Source: Xylaria sp. FL1777
Taxonomy: Eukaryota; Ascomycota; Sordariomycetes; Xylariales; Xylariaceae
Length of the DNA: 64,000 bases
Direction: 5' to 3'
NCBI GenBank assembly: GCA_022578965.1
Contig: MU400573.1
Coordinates: 62,001 to 126,000, forward strand
The notes beneath the pieces are model-generated. The model did no database searches. It had not been told where the DNA came from and was given only the letters and a program-made list of their open reading frames with translations. Made by a program: the position numbers and the translations under genes. Shown one piece after another: positions 11,643-23,092 of this stretch (the stretch's first letter is position 1; every line of letters starts with the position of its first letter).

Positions 11643-14180
11643 TGCTGCAGCAGAGCCAGCCAAGATACGAAGAGCCGAGTGAGATATCGTGATTTGCCGG
11701 AATACCGGTGCGCAGCGTTCCCCCCGCTTGGCCCCTGTATATTCTATGGTTATTATTGAGCTTCTGTTTCATTCTTGCGAATCAGGCGTAGAAGTTAATA
11801 GTAGGGAGACGTTAGCATCTGGACTTCCATTCTCACACGCCCTGGGTGACTGCCCAGGGCCTCAAGTAGGGATTACTACAGGGGGTATTACAGCCCGCCA
11901 AGTTGACCTGCAGCTAACACAGCTTAGCATGAAATCCTTCTCCCCTAATCCACTCAAGCTTACCTAAGTACACTTTAACAATAGCAGCTCTTCGCAGCTG
12001 TCTCTACCTCGTAAGTAGACTCAACGTTAGACAATACCTATCATGTCGGTTGAGTATGGCAGCTAATATATTTCAGCTCGTTAAATGGTATCATGACGAA
12101 TTAGATGATCTGCCATCCCTGCCCCAGTCAAGACATAGTCTACTCTCGAGCAGAGCCCTCTTCATCAGCTTGTTGGTTCTTTGTCCCTCTCTCGAACATC
12201 GTCTCCGTTCTACAGAGAGCCTTCTCAATCGAAACCATCAAGCGCAACCTCCCTAAAGTCATACTTGCTGCCTTCTTCGCTGACCCAGGAACATTCAACT
12301 AAGCTGCTGGACTAGTATCTTGCTCATCTCTTTGGCAGTTAGTAGAGCCTCAAACTCGCCAGGGCCAGCCTGAGTCTTGCTTGCGCCATAGTGGCGGGTG
12401 GCACCGCTCTGTATGCGTCCTTCAACAGACCTATAGGGGTAGGTCGCCGCCGTTCTCTATTTAGCCACGATTGCGTACGGCTTCGTAGCCTACGTAAACT
12501 CAGCGCATTTCGACGCAGCACATGCTTTAGGACTTGTAGATGGCACCCCCAGCCACATCTACGACAAAGGTACTTTCGATCTTGGGACGTAGGGTTTCGA
12601 GACTAGACGGTTACCTCACTTCGACGATGACGGAAAATTTCACACCCTCTGTGCCGTGGCAGCGGGTGCGAGTGGACGATCTTGATTCTGTTTCCACTAG
12701 CGTCGGCTCTCTTCGCTTTCGTCTGGCCAGATCGGCGAGGTGATCAGCGGTTAGTCGCTACGTAGAAGATCAGACGAGTCGCTCGAGCACGAGGATTACT
12801 ATCGATTGTGTAGAGAGTTCTAGTGAACAGGCATGAGAAACCGTCGAACCCATGCTTGAAGTAAATGTAGTATGAACCGATTAGTCTGTAAAAATCGAAT
12901 GAGAACATACAGTAGCTGTTGCATATAGAAATAAGAACTCTGCTACATCGTACAGCCCCAGAATAAGACATATTCGCCGTGTAGTTTATAACCTGTTTGT
13001 CCTGGCTGCTCTGATACAAATGTGAACTGAGGTTTGGTGACATGCGACAATTCCTGGTAGCACGTGTGAGCCAAGATTCTAATCCTGCTAGTGCTTCTTC
13101 GGCTGTTAAATGTAATATCGCGAAGACATCTTAGTCTAAGCTTTGACCATCATCAATATATGCATCTGACATCGAGGTATCTGAAGTAAGCAGATACTTC
13201 AATTCGCCTATAAAATCCATGGGCCCTAAAGGTGATCTTTTGATCCAGTATGTGAGAGAAGTGGTATCATACATGCTCACCACAGTCAAAGAAAAGCACT
13301 CAGTTCTGTACAACCACTTCCTAAGCGTACACCCAAAACACAACAGAAATGCAAAAATAAAAAGTGCGGGGAGTTATTCCAGATATTTTTAGCGAGTATC
13401 CACGGATATGAGATTGATAGGATCGTTTGTTCGCAGCGTTATTATTGCGAGCTGAGATGTTATGCCGGTAGAGCAATAGGCGTAGTGGATCTCCCAACAG
13501 ATGCACGGGCAGACAGTTATCCAAAGTGAAATAACTTCCCCCCGTGATAGAGGCGATTAATAAAGAGGACTCGACAAAATCAAATCCTGAGAAGAGGGCG
13601 AATAGAGAGGGGTTTCAGAACTCGGATATCTATGAGGAAGACAGTTCGGCAGCCAGCTAAATGGCAGTTTGTATACACTTCTTCTGGGATTTTCAAAGAT
13701 AAGGGGTTGACCAGGGTCCTGACTAGGATTATATTGGGGTGCGACCAGGGTTTGGCTATTAGTACTTAGAGGCTAACCAAAATTTCCAGGGGGATCAGGT
13801 CACTTTTCCAAACATGCTTTCATTGGCCTGCTAGGGCCCCCTACAAAAGCTTACTGGACTCGGTAGAAAATGGGGCTAAGTATCCGGAAGAGGTGTAGGG
13901 CTGCAGGGGATTTCCCAAATAGGAATATGGGGTTTCCTATTTTGGACAAGCCCCTCCCCGTGGTGCTTTTGCTGGATAGGAGAACTCATCACTCAGTCTA
14001 CTCACTCATTCTTGGTTCTGAACTTCTACCACTTTCGGGTTTTAAACCTCTGGTCCTGGTGGCTTCCATACCGACCTTTCAAAATTTACATTCAATGTGA
14101 GGATCTTGTGCCTTATAAACTACATACTATAACGTCTTTGAAAGATATGCTAGACATGTCCGCTATGGCTTTTCAATACA
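11643..14180. other. No convincing gene; possible decayed sequence
   Basis: Short ORFs occur on both strands (for example 12050-12302 and 12391-12743 on +) but none is long, has a recognisable domain or joins into a spliced frame that I could read. The 12.1-12.7 kb part has coding-like base composition with stops in every frame, so it could be a gene relic. The rest is AT-rich. Confidence 0.5.
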
Positions 14181-15314
14181 CTACGTTTTTCCCGTAGTAA
14201 CGGCTCGATAATCCCCCCAGAGCTCCCTGGGAATATTCTCGTCTTTGCCCACGGATTTGGCGAAGTCAGCCAGCCATCCCCACCTTGTCTTCTCCCCCCA
14301 ACCCTTCTCCATGAAGGCGTTGGCGGTCTTAGGGAAAAAATCAGCAACGTGCAGAAACGCCGCATCATGTGCGGGGATGATCAGAACGTTATCGTGAGCG
14401 TCAGCTTCCTGGAGCTTTTTGATTGTCTCAACCATTTTAGGTACATCTCCACCTAACTTGGATTGGTTCTGACTTGGTTGATAGAACGGGGCCTTCCTGC
14501 CGTTGGGAAGAAGCTTGTCGAAGATGTCACCGGGGCATGGTGTATGCGACGTCGCGTCGAATGGGTTGGGCAACACAGATTCGGGAAGCGGATGCCAGGG
14601 GTGAGGGCGAAGCTGGCCTGCGTGGTGATAGGCATCCCCGCCCATTAGGATAAAGCTATCGGGGTTACTGGTGACCCTCGCGAATCCGCAAATGTGGCCG
14701 ATGCAGTGACCTGGCGTGTCGAGGAGGTAGAAGGACCCGTCACCGAAGTAATCGACCGCGGCGAACCCAGCAATCTTCAGGGATGAACTGCCAAAATCCA
14801 CTTCTTCCACTGCGTGGCCCACGACGTCAGATTCCCTGAAGTGGGCGTTTTGTTTAGTAGGATAGCCGGGGAAAACGTGCTCTTTGGAGCCAGGCCCGAC
14901 GATGATTTTCGTGCTTGGCTCAAATACCGAGACATCACCGGTATGGTCAAAATGCGAGTGAGACCATATCACACCTTCTATGTTGTTCGTGTCGACGTCA
15001 TGCCTGTCAAGAATCTCTCTGACATCTTCTGGTATACTGACTGTTCCTCCGTTTTTAACGAAACCCTCGTAAAATGGTGTTGGCCAGTTTTTCCAGTCCT
15101 TCTTGATACCGAGGTCGTAGATCAGAGTTCGATTTTGTGTGGGATGCTGAATCAGGAAGCAAAAGCAGTGGCCAGCTAAGTATTCATGCCCCGGGATCTC
15201 CGGCTCTGCGAAGAGGCTGGTTTTAGTTCCAATAAATACGGAACCAGTGTCTATTATCGAGACGTTGACGATTGACGTTGAAGGAGGGATATGAAGATTG
15301 GGGGGTGTCGCCAT
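14181..15314 (-). CDS. Metallo-beta-lactamase-fold hydrolase (lactonase-like)
   Basis: This is a single-exon gene of 377 aa without a signal peptide, so probably cytosolic. The metal motif HSHFDHTGD (H-x-H-x-D-H) is at about 117-125. Further ligands are the H in L-L-D-T-P-G-H-C-I-G-H, the D in G-G-D-A-Y-H-H-A-G and the H in I-I-P-A-H-D-A-A-F. This arrangement is that of the N-acyl-homoserine-lactonase-like branch of the MBL superfamily, which opens lactone rings or hydrolyses esters; the actual substrate cannot be told from sequence. Length and all metal ligands look intact. The reading starts at MATPPNLHIPPSTSIVNVSI, the first ATG of the ORF. Neighbours do not form an operon-like set; a detoxification role is only an inference. 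Confidence 0.9.
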   Translation of the reverse strand: MATPPNLHIPPSTSIVNVSIIDTGSVFIGTKTSLFAEPEIPGHEYLAGHCFCFLIQHPTQNRTLIYDLGIKKDWKNWPTPFYEGFVKNGGTVSIPEDVREILDRHDVDTNNIEGVIWSHSHFDHTGDVSVFEPSTKIIVGPGSKEHVFPGYPTKQNAHFRESDVVGHAVEEVDFGSSSLKIAGFAAVDYFGDGSFYLLDTPGHCIGHICGFARVTSNPDSFILMGGDAYHHAGQLRPHPWHPLPESVLPNPFDATSHTPCPGDIFDKLLPNGRKAPFYQPSQNQSKLGGDVPKMVETIKKLQEADAHDNVLIIPAHDAAFLHVADFFPKTANAFMEKGWGEKTRWGWLADFAKSVGKDENIPRELWGDYRAVTTGKT

Positions 15315-16744
15315 AGTGAATCCCTGACTATTTAGACTACTATTCGAGAACGTTCAGTGATAATGAAAGGTCGTTTCTTCGTAGTACACTAGAACAACCT
15401 AGGAGAAGAATGACTGTATATATAACTTACTTCCATGTAATACGGAACTGTATCTAGGATACATATGTATACATATTATTAATTCAAGAGCATGACGGGT
15501 ACGTAGTTTAGTAATATTAACTCTCGGACATAGCCTCGGGTTCGTCCAAGCGGTAAAAGTAATAATGCTGCTTGGTGCGCTAATGTAAGGTGACACCAAC
15601 GATAAGAAGGTCGACTTAATATGTGCGTCATCCGCTACCAAGGTGCCCACAGTAGGTAGCGACATATACCCAGTCACGCAGTTAGATCGAAGGTATTAGC
15701 AATCCAATATCCAACAATTTTGTGAGTATTTATGTACGATTTTCTTTTTCTTTTGCTGTGGGATTCTAATTATTTTCATGGAACCGTCGCCTGACAAAGC
15801 CCCAAAAGCGATAACACTGAATATCTAGAAAAAAACCAAATCAGACCGAACGCAGTTACCCTATGAGCCCCTCACTACTATAGCAAGGAATACAAGAATG
15901 TCATAGCTTCTAGCAGACCGGGTTATCGTGAAATGTTGTGCTATCCTTGCTGGGGTTGGACGCTGAGGTAGCAAGTAGTGCTGCATAAGATATCAAGATC
16001 AGGTAGACCACGAAAGACCAAGGGGAAAAGGGAAAGAACCTAGCATATATTAAAGCTAATTCATAAGTTCCTAATGGTTTATTCTCCCAAGTTAGTTAGT
16101 CATTTTGATATAGCTTGATGACCCTGTTTTGAGATAGTCATCAACGGTTAGAGTTCTAGTAGGCGATAATTGAATAGGGGGAAGCTACGTATACAAGGCT
16201 ACACGAGCCAAATACGGTGCAATAGATAGGGAATTTGGGGGATCGGAGTTGTCAGAATAATGATGCAGTGTGAAGTGATAGGAATGGCGCCACGACTGTC
16301 CTCGCTTGGAGAGCGAGAGTTAATAGTATACACAGAAAACGTTCGGACTTCGCGTGTCCGCATTTATCTCCGGGTCGGCTATCAATAGTTTGATCGCATA
16401 AATCCGGTCGATCGTAGTAAACTTGATTGTTTGCACCGTCTTCTAAGAGTAATTTAGACTTACTTTATCTCCTGGCTTAGAGAATAAGTTATACACAATT
16501 ACTAACCGCTATCGCAACTATGCTTTTTTTTCTCATGAGAGGAGAGTAAATTGAAGTTAATGACAGGATGCAGTTTTCATTTAAGCCATACCGACCTAAC
16601 TTACCGATGTGGTTCAGACACGCTTTAAACCATTTGATCTCGGCACTAATCAAGAATATAACGGCACTACTTGCCCAAGTTTACACAGGTATGCAGCTAC
16701 ACGCTCACAGGATGCCTACAATCTATTAGTATATGAAATGGTTT
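15315..16744. other. Intergenic, nothing recognised
   Basis: AT-rich sequence upstream of the MBL gene. The only ORF of note (15399-15677, minus) has no motif. The first few hundred bases should include the MBL promoter, but I see no clear TATA box or regulatory motif. Confidence 0.5.
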
Positions 16745-17057
16745 TACGAAGGTTGGGGTCCGAAATCTGCAATAGCCTGGACAATTGAATACAGTGCATT
16801 TTATTTACTACTTACAGTAAGTATATCCTAATTAGGAAAGGCTTCAATGTTATGCTAAACTGCTAGCAGCTTGCCAGGTTCCGTTTCGGCTAAAGAACAG
16901 TCCGTCAAGTAGAAAATATATCAGAATCGGGCCGCTAACGGTCTAGCACAAAATTAACAGTCTTTCCTAATTAGGAAATAACTACTGTAAGTAATAAATA
17001 AAATGCACTGTATTTAATTGTCCAGGCTATTGCTGACTTCTGGCCCTAACCTTCGTA
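16745..17057. mobile_element. MITE, palindromic, Tc1/mariner-like (TA ends)
   Basis: Two arms of about 95 bp are inverted copies: the left begins TACGAAGGTTGGGG and the right, read on the other strand, begins TACGAAGGTTAGGG. They continue through a shared CAATAGCCTGGACAATT and GCATTTTATTT to a CCTAATTAGG palindrome, around a central spacer of about 110 bp. The outer TA on each side fits the TA target duplication of the Tc1/mariner superfamily. There is no coding capacity, so it would have been moved by a transposase encoded elsewhere. Many of the arm mismatches are transitions. Confidence 0.8.
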
Positions 17058-19617
17058 GAAGGATTCATATTGCGGCGTCGACCTGTGGAATTTTTGTCAT
17101 TATTGGCCCAGTTGGGCTGTTGTTGGTTCTACTGCATATATGTGTACACCGCTATTGTGTGCCAAGCTCATAGGAGAGCTACAGTTGGTCTTCAATAGTG
17201 ATTGTTATGCCGTGTTCCTTTTTGTTTCTGTTATACTTTCTCTATTCATTGGATATCGCTTCCATTCGGCAAGAATAGCGCAAGCCACCAGCGTTTACCC
17301 CTCCTTAGGCTGCCTCGATGTTGACAGTGACTTGTAAATCTGATCCTTCTTGTCGTGAGAACCGTGATCTCACTGCTCCTGACTTGGCACTAGGGGTACC
17401 CACCACGTGTAGGCAGGGGCACGAATACATGGGTTGGGGTAGTTCGGTCTTCGTGGCAGCGCACACATGCTTCGTGCTTCATACTCATAATAGTCACACC
17501 TATAGATTTCCCTCCTTATTCTAAAGTCAACTGACTGTCTTAGTTTATTGTCATTAGATTTCTCGGGAGCGCTTAATCAATACTAGGCCTAAATGAGCTA
17601 TCGAAATCAACTCACTACCTAGGTAGATAGCTCACCTAATAGGCCGCTCTTTTAAAAACAATGAGAGCTAAAGGTTTTGCCTATTACATGGCGCATAACC
17701 AGTAACGGTTTTAAAATCACGTAAAATTACGAAAATTAATCGAACTCACTCTGACAATCCTATAGCTCTATTGCCTATCAGCGGCTATTCTAATACTACA
17801 ACAACTACGCCGGATTATTGACCCTGGTCATCTCTGAGTTGCGAAGGTGAGACAGGGTCTTTGAAGGAGCTTCCTACGTAGTAGCTGTCAATACTTCTTG
17901 TAGCTGAACATGTGTCTAATACTTTCCATCGTCTAATTTACTATGGAGATTTCTCTCACAACGATAATTCTGCGAATGCCCGAATCCCTTCTACATAAAC
18001 ACAACGGCTAAGAAGACAAATGCCTATAGAGTCTCCGGTAGTCCGCGGCTCCTTATTTCCTGTGAGGACAAGGATTCGTAGGTTCTAGTGGTGACAAATT
18101 TAGAGGTCTGTAAGACCATGGTGTAACAAGGCAGGTAAGAATTATGAGCGTCATAGGCACATCGAAGGGTGTCAGACTACTATCTAGGCGATCGCAACAA
18201 TGCTACCATATCGCTATTCAGATGCATATTAAGATACCGGGTCCCCATATCCATGAATACTCATCTTCGTCGCAGAATTCGCAATTGAACATTCAGACTT
18301 GCATATAAGTGTTAGTCTAGTTTTTGGCCTCCGGGCGGTTCCAGAAAGAGTTGTGAGCCCCCTAGATAGCACGCTCCCGGCCGGGCTTTTTTGGCCCAAT
18401 CGGCTCAGCGTAGCTGAACCCCAGATTTCGCCCGATCTTGTCACCCCATGTCAATACGATACCCGCGGCCCGACCCGCGCGGTCCATCCGCTGCGTCGAA
18501 TTCTCTTGTTCCGTACTTAGATCTTTGGTCTTGGCGTGGTTCTAGACTATTTCTAGTTTGTCGACTCTATAAAGATGGGGGTTAAAATTGAGAGAGCACG
18601 GCGTTAGGTTAGCCGGAACACGTCGGAGTTACTGCCTAGGTAGGTCGTGCGGTACCGATTTGACCCTCGGGCGAGGAGGTTAGATTCGTAAGCGCGTGTG
18701 CGAAGTTTCAATATAATGATATTAGATGGACTTGAACAGTCAACTCACAGGCACACATAATTCTAGGGATACTTTGGATCTCGAGAACGGTCATAGTAAA
18801 TAGAAACAAATTTTCATAAAAAAAAAACTCCCTGGCAATATAGGAATTACTCGCTCGTAGGGCAGCGTTGGCAGTAAGTGTTACGCTCAGCCATTGACGT
18901 AGCCAGGCATGATCCTCTTCTTTTTTTTTTTTTGCATATTCAGCTATGAATTTTGAGCCGGGGTTGCTCCTCGGTGCATCTTTTTGAAGCACTGATAGGG
19001 TGCTAAGATATTTACTATGGCGTAAAAAGAGAGTCGGAGCTCTTGGCACCGTGGCTACCGTAAATGTTCACACTGTCCACTACGCCAGCTTAAGTACTTG
19101 CAAGAGATTACAGCCTAACAACCTTTGCTGCTAAGTATTTCAAAAACCTGTGTAAGTCATAGTGCAGATTCAGATGCTTTAACTTAGCTTTCATACAGTA
19201 AACCGGTATGAAGTTGCAGTTTTATTAAAATGCCATGATGCAGGTTCTCGCTTGCCAAGGAATCGCTTCTCGCGGCAACAAACCACCAGTACCTTGACGT
19301 GAATGCCGGGTCGGCGATGGCATTGTAGAAATTCCTGAGCGCCCGGATTGGTACCGATGTCAATACAAAACCGGCTCAGTCTTGCCTCAATTTCTTGATC
19401 TAGATACTATTCTACACCCAGACTTTCCCCGATACATACAAGACGAATCTTTTCCAAGGCGGCGCTGCATCAACTGCATGCCAAGACACAGCTACACGCG
19501 CCAAAATCCGGATTCCCCTTCAATATCGTACGCTCGACCTTCCAAATAGTCTCCTAATCGGACAGGTGATGATTTCTCAGTTAAAGGAATGTATTACTAT
19601 CCAGTACTATGCCTAGG
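17058..19617. other. Intergenic, no gene recognised
   Basis: The segment contains short ORFs on both strands (17140-17524, 18229-18520, 18708-19049) without recognisable domains. A small imperfect inverted repeat lies at about 17585-17645 (AGGCCTAAATGAGCTATC against GATAGCTCACCTAATAGGCC). The GC-richer patch near 18340-18500 stands out from its AT-rich surroundings and may be a repeat fragment. The 3' end should hold the hydrophobin promoter. Confidence 0.5.
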
Positions 19618-19625
19618 TATATAAA
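19618..19625 (+). promoter_or_regulatory. TATA box of the hydrophobin gene
   Basis: A consensus TATATAAA lies 63 bp upstream of the hydrophobin ATG at 19688. TATA boxes are common in strongly regulated fungal genes such as hydrophobins. The position allows a leader of about 30-40 nt. Confidence 0.55.
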
Positions 19626-19687
19626 TGACTTCACCTCCCTAAGATCAGATTTAGCTAGATGGTAAAATACATCCAAAGCATTACATC

Positions 19688-20226
19688 ATGAAGTTCCTCC
19701 CGTCAATCCTCATCGCTCAACTTGGCGTGGCCTGGGCATTGCCATCTCCACCCCAAACAGACGGGTTAATCTATGTTCCTTGCAGCAACATAGACATTTT
19801 TAATTCTGCGTACTGCTGCGTCCGGGGCCTGCTCGGTGATGTATCACAGTACGCTTCTACTCTTTCGATGTCTCTTGGGAGAAGTTTGCCATTTTGATTT
19901 ATAGAGGCAATAGACTCGCGCAATTGCTAACCGTCGATTTTAATAGATGCACACTACGTGAGGGCGTCTTGCGCATTATATGCCTCCTGAATACAGGACA
20001 CTAGATATACTGATTGTTTTGACAGCCCTACTGCCCTTAAGCGACCAGAATTTCGACGACCAATGTACTTTGTTTAAGAAGACAGCCGTCTGCTGCATAG
20101 CCCCTTTAGTGCTTGTGAGTTTATTTAGTGGTCGCCTGTCTCGTCCTTCGGGAATTAATGCTGATTGCTGCAATGGCACAGCTTACACCTCCAACTCTCT
20201 GTATCCCTCTGCCCGCCACTTCTTAA
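19688..20226 (+). CDS. Class II hydrophobin
   Basis: This is a small secreted amphipathic protein that coats hyphae and spores at air-water interfaces. Four exons join in frame: 19688-19848, 19947-19957, 20026-20114 and 20182-20226, giving 101 aa. All introns are GT…AG with branch points CTAAC or CTGAT. The signal peptide is MKFLPSILIAQLGVAWALPS. The spliced protein has exactly eight cysteines in the hydrophobin order C-CC-C-C-CC-C with spacings 10, 10, 15, 8 and 12. The class II pattern is about 9-10, 11, 16, 8-9 and 10, so this is a close but slightly divergent member. The fourth cysteine is encoded by the 11-nt second exon (Cys-Thr-Leu). A TATA box precedes the gene. No stop or frame break is needed. 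Confidence 0.8.
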
Positions 20227-23092
20227 CACCAAGTATTCGAAATGGAGTCAAGCTATAGAGAAGAGAAAAGAAATAAAAAGCGATAGACGGTGATAAAGAG
20301 TCTCTATATCGTCTAGATTAAATGGTACAACACTAGGTTGACCATAAGCAATTATAATGGCTCGTCGAACATACTCTCTCATTGGCGAACCATTCCTCAA
20401 ACGTGCATGCGTCCGACTTCTACAGTCATTGTGATTACGCGTGTACTGCACAATTTCCTCATTAAAATATAGATAACGGATCATTCCTAGTCTATTTGCA
20501 ACTATAGTCGTCACGACTATTTTGGAAACCTGGTAATAAAATGATGATAAGAAAAGAAAATCCATACATGTGCGAGAATATAAAATCCATAAGATCTTTT
20601 AACTCCCTCAACATTAAAAGCTTTTCCAGTGCGTTCCCATACTGAATATATAGTTCATATATCTATGACGAGTTAGCTAAGTAGCTATACTGAACATACT
20701 GTTCATAAATCTACGCATGGAAGAAGAAGGGGGCCACCGAAACTCCGGCTACTCAACGGCTATATATACTAGTAGCTAGGTCAGGTAACTAGCCATAGCC
20801 CTAGATATACACCAAGGGGTTAGGTGGCCACCTAGCTGGCAACCGATTGCAGCATCTCGTATTTATCAATTATTAGGGATCGTTCGTCTGTATTGTCTGT
20901 CTGATATCTGTATGGTCTTCGCGAGGGGTCTTGGTCGAAGGCTAGTAGACTCCGTATTCTTCGCCGCGGGTATCGTAACGCCTGCCTGAATTCAAAATTT
21001 GGCTGCTCGTAAGTGTGCGTGTAAGGTCTGGGTCGTGGGGAATTCGCGCAACGTCTATATCGATTCATAGGCCGCCGAGTCAATGGTCAGGTTTGGGGAG
21101 GTAGAAAGCCAGTCAAGGAGTCGTATAGCTTGGTGAAGCAATTTTCTAGCTAATGTACGCAGTCGGCTGTATATTGGTTCGGTGAGGAATTCGCGAGTGG
21201 TCTTTACGGTGGACGTCATTCGGGTGTACCTGTGGTGACTGGTTGGCGGCAAGACGGTCTGAAATCTACTCGGTATATAACGAAGCCATTTTCGATCGCA
21301 AAATTCTATCGAATAGATACTGATAGTTCAAAGTGGGATTCGACTGGAGGGATTTGGTTCAAAACAAATACCAAAATGGAGGCACAATTCTGAGACGACT
21401 GAAAAGGGGTAGTGTTGATAGAATCGGAATAATAATGTGCATAGAAGGTATCAAGGTGGAATTCTTGCTGGATCATAATTCTAGCTATATAGTAAACTAT
21501 CTAGGCTGTTGCCTGTAAAGGCTGGCCGGGCCACAAGTTCACACGGCTAGTTGTGGCCAATGCCACCCCCTACGCATACGCGACAAGAAGCTGTATTTGT
21601 CAAAGGAGACTCTATTCTAATCCTAGCTTGTTAACTGGAACCATTTAGAGATTGACAATGACGCGAAGGTAATATTTTCCTTATTTTTAACTGCTTTATC
21701 GTAGCCTTCAACGATTCATTTGAAGAGTCAACTTTGGCTCAGCATTACTCAATGGCCCCCCCTAGAAGCGCTTGCCCTCTAAAACCCATACTCATATGGC
21801 AATGCATTACGTATTAGGGTTATTAGCACCACCAACATGTTTATGCTGCTAAACTTTATATTTAGTAATGTCTTAGTTAAATCAAATATTGCCGATCTCG
21901 AATAGTCGGTCGTAATCGGTACCACAACATAACAACACACATTATTGCCACATGGAGTATCCAATTGGGTGGATTTTATTTAGTCCCTATTCACCGTTTG
22001 AGCACCAGAATTATAAGAACCGCGTAGTTTTATCACCCCTTGCTGTGGATAGGAAGGGCAGGGACGTCGATGGTCTAACATGCCTGTGCCCCTTTAATGG
22101 ATTACCCTCCGTGACTGAACATTTGGATAGGCTAGGATAACAACACCACTTTTACTTCCATTTTATATTACCCAAGCTTATGGGCTTTGGGCTTTGGGCT
22201 TTGGGTTTCCTCAATTGGAGCATCCGAGGTTGCCGATTCTCGATCAATGGGGACGCAATTATGATTTTCAACGGCATGATAGCTTGGAACGTGAGCTGTG
22301 ACGAATGTTGTGGCTTGGTTAGCAACGTGGGGATGTTTCGTGTTAGAAATTAGAAGTCAGTTGGCTTGTTGCTTTAAGATTGATGTATGATTTACTCTCT
22401 CTTGATCAGTGATGCCTGAAATTGGATGGCTGCCTATTCATCTTTAGACAACACTAATACTAAACTAAACATGCGAAATCTCATAGGGAGCCACCATTTA
22501 TCCTGAAAAGGGCTACATAACCACATCCTTAATGTTTATTTCCAATTGCAATTGACGTCTAGAGCTAGCATGCCCGAATTAGTTGGTAAGTTAGGGCCTC
22601 TAGTCAAGAATTACCCCATCATTGACCGAACAGAATTCTCACCACCCTCCCAAAAACAATTCAGTGTAACCAAATAATAGCAATAATTACTATCTCAGCC
22701 CTATAATATTCGTCTTGTCTTGAAAAAAAGGAAAGAAATACGATTACCAAAAACTATGACCCTACAGTGGAGGCCGGCATTGCGGCCCAGCAATGTTACG
22801 TGCGGAGAACGCGCGTAATTATCCAACTGAACGGAAATTGTTAGGCTGCAGAATTACTAGTGGTGGACGATTATATGACGATCGCTATGGTAAAGTTATA
22901 CACCGCCACATAATCGGCTTATATATTGCAATTGGAGTCGTACGGGGCATCTTTTCTTCCTTCGTCTCATCAAGTCGATCCTTTTCTCTTCATGTACCAT
23001 ACATATTCCTTTTGTTCAGCTTCATAACTAATAGGCATTTCTGGTTTTGCGTCCTAGCTGCTCTCTACCCTATCCTTACAGCCACAATCACG
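20227..23092. other. Intergenic, no gene recognised
   Basis: The sequence is AT-rich. Overlapping minus-strand ORFs at 20832-21252 and a plus ORF at 21333-21518 have no motif. A short 7-bp tandem run (GGGCTTT three times) sits at about 22181-22207. The long in-frame extension upstream of the MFS start (22793-23092) looks like 5' leader, not protein. Confidence 0.5.

Noticed and set aside
12050..12743. Series of short ORFs with coding-like composition
   Set aside because: I could not assemble a spliced reading frame or recognise a family; at best a relic.
20832..21252. Two overlapping Arg-rich minus-strand ORFs
   Set aside because: They overlap in different frames with no domain, no splice model and no homologue I recognise.
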